Shown here in pieces: positions 1 through 14,028 of a stretch of 64,000 nucleotides of DNA; within the stretch, counting starts at the first letter, position 1; each line of letters begins with the position of its first letter. The stretch is from Acinetobacter lwoffii (GTDB taxonomy: Bacteria; Pseudomonadota; Gammaproteobacteria; Pseudomonadales; Moraxellaceae): positions 682,001 to 746,000 of the forward strand of contig NZ_CP077369.1 of NCBI RefSeq assembly GCF_019048525.1, read 5' to 3'. The notes beneath the pieces are model-generated. The model saw nothing but the letters and a program-made list of their open reading frames with translations, was not told the origin of the DNA and searched no databases. Made by a program: the position numbers and the translations under genes.

Positions 1-3000
1 TGTAACTACCGTCAGCACGGAGAATTAATGTTCCGTATTCTCCATTCACTGCTGTATTCAATGCGCCATTTGCTACGTGTTCACCTGACGCAACTGTTCC
101 AGCCTGTACTCCACTGACGTTAGCTTTGTCTGCGCCTTGGGTATCAGCTGTATCTCCACTAGATACGCCTCCTGTCAGTACGTTGCCACTGACTGGATTA
201 GGTACGCTGTCTTCTGTAATGCTATTCGTGTCAGGCTTCGCAACAGGTGCGTCATCTATAATCGTAATCGTTACGGTATTCGTTGTACTATTGCCCTGAG
301 CATCCTTAGTTGTATAGCTAAACGTATCCTCAACATTATCGCCATTTGATGGTTTAGTCAGTGTGTATGTGTAATGACCATCTTCATCAATGCTGAACGT
401 CCCATATTGAGTCGAACCATTAGTAACGGGTACTGCTTTGACCTCGGATGGTAGGTTCACTGTATCTGTTACGGTATGACCAGTACCCGCAGTTGAACCA
501 CCCGCAAGACCACTTTCATTGACAGTATTGCTAATTGGGGCTGGTGTTAGATTGACATTTGCCACATTAATCGTAAGCGTTGAATGAGTTAAATCACCAT
601 CCGCATCACGTACCGTATAAGTAAATACATCCTGTGCATCAGCTGTTACTGCATCAGCGGTTGATACATAGGTATAACTGCCATCGGCATTTAAAGTGAT
701 ATAGCCATATTGGCCATCTATCCTGCCTCCAACGCCACCAGCGCTGTTCGTTGCAGTATCACCCGATACCACACCAACCACTGCACCAGTATTCACCCAA
801 CCATCTGCGCCAGCAGTATCATTTGTTAATACACCGTCAGCAGCAAGTACGCTCAGCACACCACCTTCACTAAGGCTACCAGTATCTGCCACAGCAGTCG
901 GAACATCATCAATCACTTGTACAACCAGACTACCTGTTGTGGTTACCCCTCCTGCATCTGTGACACTCAGTGGAATGCCACTCAGAAGTAAACCATCATT
1001 TCCAACAACGCTATGTGTCTGGGCGTTGTTCAAAGTATAGGTATAACTCAAACTACCTGAAGTTGGGATACCACCTACACTGCTATTTGCCGTAAAACCA
1101 TTTAGAACGATGGTTCCACCAGCGACGTTGATCGCTGCCGATGGGTTGCTGCTACTCAGTGATTGTAATTGTGAAAGGCTAAAGGTCTGTCCGCCTATGT
1201 TAATACTGCTTAAGCCATCTCCTGCATTGATCTGAATCGTTCCACTGGCAGATTCGCTCGCTGCACTTGCATTGCTACCTGTACTTAGACCACTTTCATA
1301 CACTGTAATCTGACCACCAACACTGCTACCGTTCTGATCGTTCGGTGTAATGCTTGGTAGGCCATCGGTATGTCCGTTAATGGTGATGGTTAATGTCGTG
1401 GTACTCCAGTCCCCATCTGCATCTTTAATGGTGTAGCTAAATGTTTCTGTGAGCTTGCCTCCATCTTTTAATGCATTCACGGTTGCGTTATTTGGGTCAA
1501 CGGTATAGCTGTAACTACCATCGCTATTGAGTATCAGTGTGCCGTAGTCACCTGCAAGTCCTGTTCCACCAACATTACCTGTTTGTTCTGTTGTTGAGCT
1601 TCCTTTGCTGACTCCTGTCACTTGTGTTGCATCTGCACCTAAACTGTCAGCAACATCTGTGCTGTTGCTACTGCCACCTGTGATCACGTTTCCTTCAAGT
1701 GCTGCACCGTCTTCTGTCACTGTGCCTGTGTCAGCTTTGGCTTCTGGGGCGGTATCTGTGATGAGAATGACCAGATTCGTCGCTGCTGAGCTTTCATCGG
1801 CATTGTCTGTCACTATAATTGGGAAACTATCACTTACGCTGCTATCACCACCGCTGTGGTTTTTGCTGGTGCCACTTTGTTGGTAGCTATAACTGACTTT
1901 GCCTGTTACTGGATCATAGTCGGTAAGGGTCAGTGTTCCTTGTGTACCTATGATTGTTTTTGGTGTGGTCGGGGATAGACCCAAGAGTTCGCTGGTCAGA
2001 ATGGTCGTGACACCAATCGTGATAGATTTCAGTCCATCTGCTGCGTTGACGGTAAACTCGCCTTGTACTGGGGTCGTTGCATTTTCGGCAATGCTGTTCG
2101 CACCAAGCGCTGATCCATTATGATCAGTGATAACCACGTTAGGTGCGCCATCGGTATGTCCGTTAATGGTGATGGTAATGGTCGCTGTCGATTTATCTCC
2201 ATCTCCATCGGTAATGGTGTAACTAAATACGTCTTGGAGGCTTTGGTTATCTTTAAGGGCATTTACATCCGTATTGTTATTATTTAATTGGTAGGTGTAA
2301 CTACCGTCAGCACGGAGAATTAATGTTCCGTATTCTCCATTCACTGCTGTATTCAATGCGCCATTTGCTACGTGTTCACCTGACGCAACTGTTCCAGCCT
2401 GTACTCCACTGACGTTAGCTTTGTCTGCGCCTTGGGTATCAGCTGTATCTCCACTAGATACGCCTCCTGTCAGTACGTTGCCACTGACTGGATTAGGTAC
2501 GCTGTCTTCTGTAATGCTATTCGTGTCAGGCTTCGCAACAGGTGCGTCATCTATAATCGTAATCGTTACGGTATTCGTTGTACTATTGCCCTGAGCATCC
2601 TTAGTTGTATAGCTAAACGTATCCTCAACATTATCGCCATTTGATGGTTTAGTCAGTGTGTATGTGTAATGACCATCTTCATCAATGCTGAACGTCCCAT
2701 ATTGAGTCGAACCATTAGTAACGGGTACTGCTTTGACCTCGGATGGTAGGTTCACTGTATCTGTTACGGTATGACCAGTACCCGCAGTTGAACCACCCGC
2801 AAGACCACTTTCATTGACAGTATTGCTAATTGGGGCTGGTGTTAGATTGACATTTGCCACATTAATCGTAAGCGTTGAATGAGTTAAATCACCATCCGCA
2901 TCACGTACCGTATAAGTAAATACATCCTGTGCATCAGCTGTTACTGCATCAGCGGTTGATACATAGGTATAACTGCCATCGGCATTTAAAGTGATATAGC

Positions 3001-6000
3001 CATATTGGCCATCTATCCTGCCTCCAACGCCACCAGCGCTGTTCGTTGCAGTATCACCCGATACCACACCAACCACTGCACCAGTATTCACCCAACCATC
3101 TGCGCCAGCAGTATCATTTGTTAATACACCGTCAGCAGCAAGTACGCTCAGCACACCACCTTCACTAAGGCTACCAGTATCTGCCACAGCAGTCGGAACA
3201 TCATCAATCACTTGTACAACCAGACTACCTGTTGTGGTTACCCCTCCTGCATCTGTGACACTCAGTGGAATGCCACTCAGAAGTAAACCATCATTTCCAA
3301 CAACGCTATGTGTCTGGGCGTTGTTCAAAGTATAGGTATAACTCAAACTACCTGAAGTTGGGATACCACCTACACTGCTATTTGCCGTAAAACCATTTAG
3401 AACGATGGTTCCACCAGCGACGTTGATCGCTGCCGATGGGTTGCTGCTACTCAGTGATTGTAATTGTGAAAGGCTAAAGGTCTGTCCGCCTATGTTAATA
3501 CTGCTTAAGCCATCTCCTGCATTGATCTGAATCGTTCCACTGGCAGATTCGCTCGCTGCACTTGCATTGCTACCTGTACTTAGACCACTTTCATACACTG
3601 TAATCTGACCACCAACATTGTTTCCGTTCTCATCGTTCGGTGTAATGCTTGGTAGGCCATCGGTATGTCCGTTAATGGTGATGGTTAATGTCGTGGTACT
3701 CCAGTCCCCATCTGCATCTTTAATGGTGTAGCTAAATGTTTCTGTGAGCTTGCCTCCATCTTTTAATGCATTCACGGTTGCGTTATTTGGGTCAACGGTA
3801 TAGCTGTAACTACCATCGCTATTGAGTATCAGTGTGCCGTAGTCACCTGCAAGTCCTGTTCCACCAACATTACCTGTTTGTTCTGTTGTTGAGCTTCCTT
3901 TGCTGACTCCTGTCACTTGTGTTGCATCTGCACCTAAACTGTCAGCAACATCTGTGCTGTTGCTACTGCCACCTGTGATCACGTTTCCTTCAAGTGCTGC
4001 ACCGTCTTCTGTCACTGTGCCTGTGTCAGCTTTGGCTTCTGGGGCGGTATCTGTGATGAGAATGACCAGATTCGTCGCTGCTGAGCTTTCATCGGCATTG
4101 TCTGTCACTATAATTGGGAAACTATCACTTACGCTGCTATCACCACCGCTGTGGTTTTTGCTGGTGCCACTTTGTTGGTAGCTATAACTGACTTTGCCTG
4201 TTACTGGATCATAGTCGGTAAGGGTCAGTGTTCCTTGTGTACCTATGATTGTTTTTGGTGTGGTCGGGGATAGACCCAAGAGTTCGCTGGTCAGAATGGT
4301 CGTGACACCAATCGTGATAGATTTCAGTCCATCTGCTGCGTTGACGGTAAACTCGCCTTGTACTGGGGTCGTTGCATTTTCGGCAATGCTGTTCGCACCA
4401 AGCGCTGATCCATTATGATCAGTGATAACCACGTTAGGTGCGCCATCGGTATGTCCGTTAATGGTGATGGTAATGGTCGCTGTCGATTTATCTCCATCTC
4501 CATCGGTAATGGTGTAACTAAATACGTCTTGGAGGCTTTGGTTATCTTTAAGGGCATTTACATCCGTATTGTTATTATTTAATTGGTAGGTGTAACTACC
4601 GTCAGCACGGAGAATTAATGTTCCGTATTCTCCATTCACTGCTGTATTCAATGCGCCATTTGCTACGTGTTCACCTGACGCAACTGTTCCAGCCTGTACT
4701 CCACTGACGTTAGCTTTGTCTGCGCCTTGGGTATCAGCTGTATCTCCACTAGATACGCCTCCTGTCAGTACGTTGCCACTGACTGGATTAGGTACGCTGT
4801 CTTCTGTAATGCTATTCGTGTCAGGCGTCGCAACAGGTGCGTCATCTATAATCGTAATCGTTACGGTATTCGTTGTACTATTGCCCTGAGCATCCTTAGT
4901 TGTATAGCTAAACGTATCCTCAACATTATCGCCATTTGATGGTTTAGTCAGTGTGTATGTGTAATGACCATCTTCATCAATGCTGAACGTCCCATATTGA
5001 GTCGAACCATTAGTAACGGGTACTGCTTTGACCTCGGATGGTAGGTTCACTGTATCTGTTACGGTATGACCAGTACCCGCAGTTGAACCACCCGCAAGAC
5101 CACTTTCATTGACAGTATTGCTAATTGGGGCTGGTGTTAGATTGACATTTGCCACATTAATCGTAAGCGTTGAATGAGTTAAATCACCATCCGCATCACG
5201 TACCGTATAAGTAAATACATCCTGTGCATCAGCTGTTACTGCATCAGCGGTTGATACATAGGTATAACTGCCATCGGCATTTAAAGTGATATAGCCATAT
5301 TGGCCATCTATCCTGCCTCCAACGCCACCAGCGCTGTTCGTTGCAGTATCACCCGATACCACACCAACCACTGCACCAGTATTCACCCAACCATCTGCGC
5401 CAGCAGTATCATTTGTTAATACACCGTCAGCAGCAAGTACGCTCAGCACACCACCTTCACTAAGGCTACCAGTATCTGCCACAGCAGTCGGAACATCATC
5501 AATCACTTGTACAACCAGACTACCTGTTGTGGTTACCCCTCCTGCATCTGTGACACTCAGTGGAATGCCACTCAGAAGTAAACCATCATTTCCAACAACG
5601 CTATGTGTCTGGGCGTTGTTCAAAGTATAGGTATAACTCAAACTACCTGAAGTTGGGATACCACCTACACTGCTATTTGCCGTAAAACCATTTAGAACGA
5701 TGGTTCCACCAGCGACGTTGATCGCTGCCGATGGGTTGCTGCTACTCAGTGATTGTAATTGTGAAAGGCTAAAGGTCTGTCCGCCTATGTTAATACTGCT
5801 TAAGCCATCTCCTGCATTGATCTGAATCGTTCCACTGGCAGATTCGCTCGCTGCACTTGCATTGCTACCTGTACTTAGACCACTTTCATACACTGTAATC
5901 TGACCACCAACATTGTTTCCGTTCTCATCGTTCGGTGTAATGCTTGGTAGGCCATCGGTATGTCCGTTAATGGTGATGGTTAATGTCGTGGTACTCCAGT

Positions 6001-9000
6001 CCCCATCTGCATCTTTAATGGTGTAGCTAAATGTTTCTGTGAGCTTGCCTCCATCTTTTAATGCATTCACGGTTGCGTTATTTGGGTCAACGGTATAGCT
6101 GTAACTACCATCGCTATTGAGTATCAGTGTGCCGTAGTCACCTGCAAGTCCTGTTCCACCAACATTACCTGTTTGTTCTGTTGTTGAGCTTCCTTTGCTG
6201 ACTCCTGTCACTTGTGTTGCATCTGCACCTAAACTGTCAGCAACATCTGTGCTGTTGCTACTGCCACCTGTGATCACGTTTCCTTCAAGTGCTGCACCGT
6301 CTTCTGTCACTGTGCCTGTGTCAGCTTTGGCTTCTGGGGCGGTATCTGTGATGAGAATGACCAGATTCGTCGCTGCTGAGCTTTCATCGGCATTGTCTGT
6401 CACTATAATTGGGAAACTATCACTTACGCTGCTATCACCACCGCTGTGGTTTTTGCTGGTGCCACTTTGTTGGTAGCTATAACTGACTTTGCCTGTTACT
6501 GGATCATAGTCGGTAAGGGTCAGTGTTCCTTGTGTACCTATGATTGTTTTTGGTGTGGTCGGGGATAGACCCAAGAGTTCGCTGGTCAGAATGGTCGTGA
6601 CACCAATCGTGATAGATTTCAGTCCATCTGCTGCGTTGACGGTAAACTCGCCTTGTACTGGGGTCGTTGCATTTTCGGCAATGCTGTTCGCACCAAGCGC
6701 TGATCCATTATGATCAGTGATAACCACGTTAGGTGCGCCATCGGTATGTCCGTTAATGGTGATGGTAATGGTCGCTGTCGATTTATCTCCATCTCCATCG
6801 GTAATGGTGTAACTAAATACGTCTTGGAGGCTTTGGTTATCTTTAAGGGCATTTACATCCGTATTGTTATTATTTAATTGGTAGGTGTAACTACCGTCAG
6901 CACGGAGAATTAATGTTCCGTATTCTCCATTCACTGCTGTATTCAATGCGCCATTTGCTACGTGTTCACCTGACGCAACTGTTCCAGCCTGTACTCCACT
7001 GACGTTAGCTTTGTCTGCGCCTTGGGTATCAGCTGTATCTCCACTAGATACGCCTCCTGTCAGTACGTTGCCACTGACTGGATTAGGTACGCTGTCTTCT
7101 GTAATGCTATTCGTGTCAGGCTTCGCAACAGGTGCGTCATCTATAATCGTAATCGTTACGGTATTCGTTGTACTATTGCCCTGAGCATCCTTAGTTGTAT
7201 AGCTAAACGTATCCTCAACATTATCGCCATTTGATGGTTTAGTCAGTGTGTATGTGTAATGACCATCTTCATCAATGCTGAACGTCCCATATTGAGTCGA
7301 ACCATTAGTAACGGGTACTGCTTTGACCTCGGATGGTAGGTTCACTGTATCTGTTACGGTATGACCAGTACCCGCAGTTGAACCACCCGCAAGACCACTT
7401 TCATTGACAGTATTGCTAATTGGGGCTGGTGTTAGATTGACATTTGCCACATTAATCGTAAGCGTTGAATGAGTTAAATCACCATCCGCATCACGTACCG
7501 TATAAGTAAATACATCCTGTGCATCAGCTGTTACTGCATCAGCGGTTGATACATAGGTATAACTGCCATCGGCATTTAAAGTGATATAGCCATATTGGCC
7601 ATCTATCCTGCCTCCAACGCCACCAGCGCTGTTCGTTGCAGTATCACCCGATACCACACCAACCACTGCACCAGTATTCACCCAACCATCTGCGCCAGCA
7701 GTATCATTTGTTAATACACCGTCAGCAGCAAGTACGCTCAGCACACCACCTTCACTAAGGCTACCAGTATCTGCCACAGCAGTCGGAACATCATCAATCA
7801 CTTGTACAACCAGACTACCTGTTGTGGTTACCCCTCCTGCATCTGTGACACTCAGTGGAATGCCACTCAGAAGTAAACCATCATTTCCAACAACGCTATG
7901 TGTCTGGGCGTTGTTCAAAGTATAGGTATAACTCAAACTACCTGAAGTTGGGATACCACCTACACTGCTATTTGCCGTAAAACCATTTAGAACGATGGTT
8001 CCACCAGCGACGTTGATCGCTGCCGATGGGTTGCTGCTACTCAGTGATTGTAATTGTGAAAGGCTAAAGGTCTGTCCGCCTATGTTAATACTGCTTAAGC
8101 CATCTCCTGCATTGATCTGAATCGTTCCACTGGCAGATTCGCTCGCTGCACTTGCATTGCTACCTGTACTTAGACCACTTTCATACACTGTAATCTGACC
8201 ACCAACACTGCTACCGTTCTGATCGTTCGGTGTAATGCTTGGTAGGCCATCGGTATGTCCGTTAATGGTGATGGTTAATGTCGTGGTACTCCAGTCCCCA
8301 TCTGCATCTTTAATGGTGTAGCTAAATGTTTCTGTGAGCTTGCCTCCATCTTTTAATGCATTCACGGTTGCGTTATTTGGGTCAACGGTATAGCTGTAAC
8401 TACCATCGCTATTGAGTATCAGTGTGCCGTAGTCACCTGCAAGTCCTGTTCCACCAACATTACCTGTTTGTTCTGTTGTTGAGCTTCCTTTGCTGACTCC
8501 TGTCACTTGTGTTGCATCTGCACCTAAACTGTCAGCAACATCTGTGCTGTTGCTACTGCCACCTGTGATCACGTTTCCTTCAAGTGCTGCACCGTCTTCT
8601 GTCACTGTGCCTGTGTCAGCTTTGGCTTCTGGGGCGGTATCTGTGATGAGAATGACCAGATTCGTCGCTGCTGAGCTTTCATCGGCATTGTCTGTCACTA
8701 TAATTGGGAAACTATCACTTACGCTGCTATCACCACCGCTGTGGTTTTTGCTGGTGCCACTTTGTTGGTAGCTATAACTGACTTTGCCTGTTACTGGATC
8801 ATAGTCGGTAAGGGTCAGTGTTCCTTGTGTACCTATGATTGTTTTTGGTGTGGTCGGGGATAGACCCAAGAGTTCGCTGGTCAGAATGGTCGTGACACCA
8901 ATCGTGATAGATTTCAGTCCATCTGCTGCGTTGACGGTAAACTCGCCTTGTACTGGGGTCGTTGCATTTTCGGCAATGCTGTTCGCACCAAGCGCTGATC

Positions 9001-12000
9001 CATTATGATCAGTGATAACCACGTTAGGTGCGCCATCGGTATGTCCGTTAATGGTGATGGTAATGGTCGCTGTCGATTTATCTCCATCTCCATCGGTAAT
9101 GGTGTAACTAAATACGTCTTGGAGGCTTTGGTTATCTTTAAGGGCATTTACATCCGTATTGTTATTATTTAATTGGTAGGTGTAACTACCGTCAGCACGG
9201 AGAATTAATGTTCCGTATTCTCCATTCACTGCTGTATTCAATGCGCCATTTGCTACGTGTTCACCTGACGCAACTGTTCCAGCCTGTACTCCACTGACGT
9301 TAGCTTTGTCTGCGCCTTGGGTATCAGCTGTATCTCCACTAGATACGCCTCCTGTCAGTACGTTGCCACTGACTGGATTAGGTACGCTGTCTTCTGTAAT
9401 GCTATTCGTGTCAGGCTTCGCAACAGGTGCGTCATCTATAATCGTAATCGTTACGGTATTCGTTGTACTATTGCCCTGAGCATCCTTAGTTGTATAGCTA
9501 AACGTATCCTCAACATTATCGCCATTTGATGGTTTAGTCAGTGTGTATGTGTAATGACCATCTTCATCAATGCTGAACGTCCCATATTGAGTCGAACCAT
9601 TAGTAACGGGTACTGCTTTGACCTCGGATGGTAGGTTCACTGTATCTGTTACGGTATGACCAGTACCCGCAGTTGAACCACCCGCAAGACCACTTTCATT
9701 GACAGTATTGCTAATTGGGGCTGGTGTTAGATTGACATTTGCCACATTAATCGTAAGCGTTGAATGAGTTAAATCACCATCCGCATCACGTACCGTATAA
9801 GTAAATACATCCTGTGCATCAGCTGTTACTGCATCAGCGGTTGATACATAGGTATAACTGCCATCGGCATTTAAAGTGATATAGCCATATTGGCCATCTA
9901 TCCTGCCTCCAACGCCACCAGCGCTGTTCGTTGCAGTATCACCCGATACCACACCAACCACTGCACCAGTATTCACCCAACCATCTGCGCCAGCAGTATC
10001 ATTTGTTAATACACCGTCAGCAGCAAGTACGCTCAGCACACCACCTTCACTAAGGCTACCAGTATCTGCCACAGCAGTCGGAACATCATCAATCACTTGT
10101 ACAACCAGACTACCTGTTGTGGTTACCCCTCCTGCATCTGTGACACTCAGTGGAATGCCACTCAGAAGTAAACCATCATTTCCAACAACGCTATGTGTCT
10201 GGGCGTTGTTCAAAGTATAGGTATAACTCAAACTACCTGAAGTTGGGATACCACCTACACTGCTATTTGCCGTAAAACCATTTAGAACGATGGTTCCACC
10301 AGCGACGTTGATCGCTGCCGATGGGTTGCTGCTACTCAGTGATTGTAATTGTGAAAGGCTAAAGGTCTGTCCGCCTATGTTAATACTGCTTAAGCCATCT
10401 CCTGCATTGATCTGAATCGTTCCACTGGCAGATTCGCTCGCTGCACTTGCATTGCTACCTGTACTTAGACCACTTTCATACACTGTAATCTGACCACCAA
10501 CATTGTTTCCGTTCTCATCGTTCGGTGTAATGCTTGGTAGGCCATCGGTATGTCCGTTAATGGTGATGGTTAATGTCGTGGTACTCCAGTCCCCATCTGC
10601 ATCTTTAATGGTGTAGCTAAATGTTTCTGTGAGCTTGCCTCCATCTTTTAATGCATTCACGGTTGCGTTATTTGGGTCAACGGTATAGCTGTAACTACCA
10701 TCGCTATTGAGTATCAGTGTGCCGTAGTCACCTGCAAGTCCTGTTCCACCAACATTACCTGTTTGTTCTGTTGTTGAGCTTCCTTTGCTGACTCCTGTCA
10801 CTTGTGTTGCATCTGCACCTAAACTGTCAGCAACATCTGTGCTGTTGCTACTGCCACCTGTGATCACGTTTCCTTCAAGTGCTGCACCGTCTTCTGTCAC
10901 TGTGCCTGTGTCAGCTTTGGCTTCTGGGGCGGTATCTGTGATGAGAATGACCAGATTCGTCGCTGCTGAGCTTTCATCGGCATTGTCTGTCACTATAATT
11001 GGGAAACTATCACTTACGCTGCTATCACCACCGCTGTGGTTTTTGCTGGTGCCACTTTGTTGGTAGCTATAACTGACTTTGCCTGTTACTGGATCATAGT
11101 CGGTAAGGGTCAGTGTTCCTTGTGTACCTATGATTGTTTTTGGTGTGGTCGGGGATAGACCCAAGAGTTCGCTGGTCAGAATGGTCGTGACACCAATCGT
11201 GATAGATTTCAGTCCATCTGCTGCGTTGACGGTAAACTCGCCTTGTACTGGGGTCGTTGCATTTTCGGCAATGCTGTTCGCACCAAGCGCTGATCCATTA
11301 TGATCAGTGATAACCACGTTAGGTGCGCCATCGGTATGTCCGTTAATGGTGATGGTAATGGTCGCTGTCGATTTATCTCCATCTCCATCGGTAATGGTGT
11401 AACTAAATACGTCTTGGAGGCTTTGGTTATCTTTAAGGGCATTTACATCCGTATTGTTATTATTTAATTGGTAGGTGTAACTACCGTCAGCACGGAGAAT
11501 TAATGTTCCGTATTCTCCATTCACTGCTGTATTCAATGCGCCATTTGCTACGTGTTCACCTGACGCAACTGTTCCAGCCTGTACTCCACTGACGTTAGCT
11601 TTGTCTGCGCCTTGGGTATCAGCTGTATCTCCACTAGATACGCCTCCTGTCAGTACGTTGCCACTGACTGGATTAGGTACGCTGTCTTCTGTAATGCTAT
11701 TCGTGTCAGGCGTCGCAACAGGTGCGTCATCTATAATCGTAATCGTTACGGTATTCGTTGTACTATTGCCCTGAGCATCCTTAGTTGTATAGCTAAACGT
11801 ATCCTCAACATTATCGCCATTTGATGGTTTAGTCAGTGTGTATGTGTAATGACCATCTTCATCAATGCTGAACGTCCCATATTGAGTCGAACCATTAGTA
11901 ACGGGTACTGCTTTGACCTCGGATGGTAGGTTCACTGTATCTGTTACGGTATGACCAGTACCCGCAGTTGAACCACCCGCAAGACCACTTTCATTGACAG

Positions 12001-14028
12001 TATTGCTAATTGGGGCTGGTGTTAGATTGACATTTGCCACATTAATCGTAAGCGTTGAATGAGTTAAATCACCATCCGCATCACGTACCGTATAAGTAAA
12101 TACATCCTGTGCATCAGCTGTTACTGCATCAGCGGTTGATACATAGGTATAACTGCCATCGGCATTTAAAGTGATATAGCCATATTGGCCATCTATCCTG
12201 CCTCCAACGCCACCAGCGCTGTTCGTTGCAGTATCACCCGATACCACACCAACCACTGCACCAGTATTCACCCAACCATCTGCGCCAGCAGTATCATTTG
12301 TTAATACACCGTCAGCAGCAAGTACGCTCAGCACACCACCTTCACTAAGGCTACCAGTATCTGCCACAGCAGTCGGAACATCATCAATCACTTGTACAAC
12401 CAGACTACCTGTTGTGGTTACCCCTCCTGCATCTGTGACACTCAGTGGAATGCCACTCAGAAGTAAACCATCATTTCCAACAACGCTATGTGTCTGGGCG
12501 TTGTTCAAAGTATAGGTATAACTCAAACTACCTGAAGTTGGGATACCACCTACACTGCTATTTGCCGTAAAACCATTTAGAACGATGGTTCCACCAACGA
12601 CGTTGATCGCTGCCGATGGGTTGCTGCTACTCAGTGATTGTAATTGTGAAAGGCTAAAGGTCTGTCCGCCTATGTTAATACTGCTTAAGCCATCTCCTGC
12701 ATTGATCTGAATCGTTCCACTGGCAGATTCGCTCGCTGCACTTGCATTGCTACCTGTACTTAGACCACTTTCATACACTGTAATCTGACCACCAACACTG
12801 CTACCGTTCTGATCGTTCGGTGTAATGCTTGGTAGGCCATCGGTATGTCCGTTAATGGTGATGGTAATGGTCGCTGTCGATTTATCTCCATCTCCATCGG
12901 TAATGGTGTAGCTAAATGTTTCTGTGAGCTTGCCTCCATCTTTTAATGCATTCACGGTTGCGTTATTTGGGTCAACGGTATAGCTGTAACTACCATCGCT
13001 ATTGAGTATCAGTGTGCCGTAGTCACCTGCAAGTCCTGTTCCACCAACATTATCTGTTTGTTCTGTTGTTGAGCTTCCTTTGCTGACTCCTGTCACTTGT
13101 GTTGCATCTGCACCTAAACGGTCAGCAACATCTGCACTATTGCTACTACCACCTGTGATCACGTTTCCTTCAAGTGCTGTACCGTCTTCTGTCACTGTGC
13201 CTGTGTCAGCTTTCGCTTCTGGGGCAGTATCTGTAATGAGAATGACCAGATCAGTCGCTACTGAGCTTTCATCGGCATTGTCTGTCACTATAATTGGGAA
13301 ACTATCACTTACGCTGCTATCACCACCGCTGTGGTTTTTGCTGGTGCCACTTTGTTGGTAGCTATAACTGACTTTGCCTGTTACTGGATCATAGTCGGTA
13401 AGGGTCAGTGTTCCTTGTGTACCTATGATTGTTTTTGGTGTGGTCGGGGATAGACCCAAGAGTTCGCTGGTCAGAATGGTCGTGACACCAATCGTGATAG
13501 ATTTCAGTCCATCTGCTGCGTTGACGGTAAACTCGCCTTGTACTGGGGTCGTTGCATTTTCGGCAATGCTGTTCGCACCAAGCGCTGATCCATTATGATC
13601 AGTGATAACCACGTTAGGTGCGCCATCGGTATGTCCGTTAATGGTGATGGTAATGGTCGCTGTCGATTTATCTCCATCTCCATCGGTAATGGTGTAACTA
13701 AATACGTCTTGGAGGCTTTGGTTATCTTTAAGGGCATTTACATCCGTATTGTTATTATTTAATTGGTAGGTGTAACTACCGTCAGCACGGAGAATTAATG
13801 TTCCGTATTCTCCATTCACTGCTGTATTCAATGCGCCATTTGCTACGTGTTCACCTGACGCAACTGTTCCAGCCTGTACTCCACTGACGTTAGCTTTGTC
13901 TGCGCCTTGGGTATCAGCTGTATCTCCACTAGATACGTCTCCTGTCAGTACGTTGCCACTGACTGGATTAGGTACGCTGTCTTCTGTAATGCTATTCGTG
14001 TCAGGCGTCGCAACAGGTGCGTCATCTA
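1..14028. repeat. Tandem array of 2295-bp units inside the adhesin gene (six complete copies plus a partial seventh)
   Basis: The 20-mer-scale landmark TGTAACTACCGTCAGCACGG recurs at 1, 2296, 4591, 6886, 9181, 11476 and 13771, an exact 2295-bp period (765 codons, so frame is kept). Copies at 1-11475 differ at only a few positions that I could find. The copy at 11476-13770, closest to the N-terminus, is more divergent, especially at 12860-12910 and 13050-13260. Similarity to the unit stops at about 14028, inside the seventh copy. Each unit contains several VCBS modules and Ig-like modules of the T1SS-143/DUF5801 kind. The array continues to the window edge, so the true copy number is unknown. 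Confidence 0.96.

Noticed and set aside
1..13770. Possible CRISPR or satellite array
   Set aside because: The repeat unit is 2295 bp, protein coding and without spacers.
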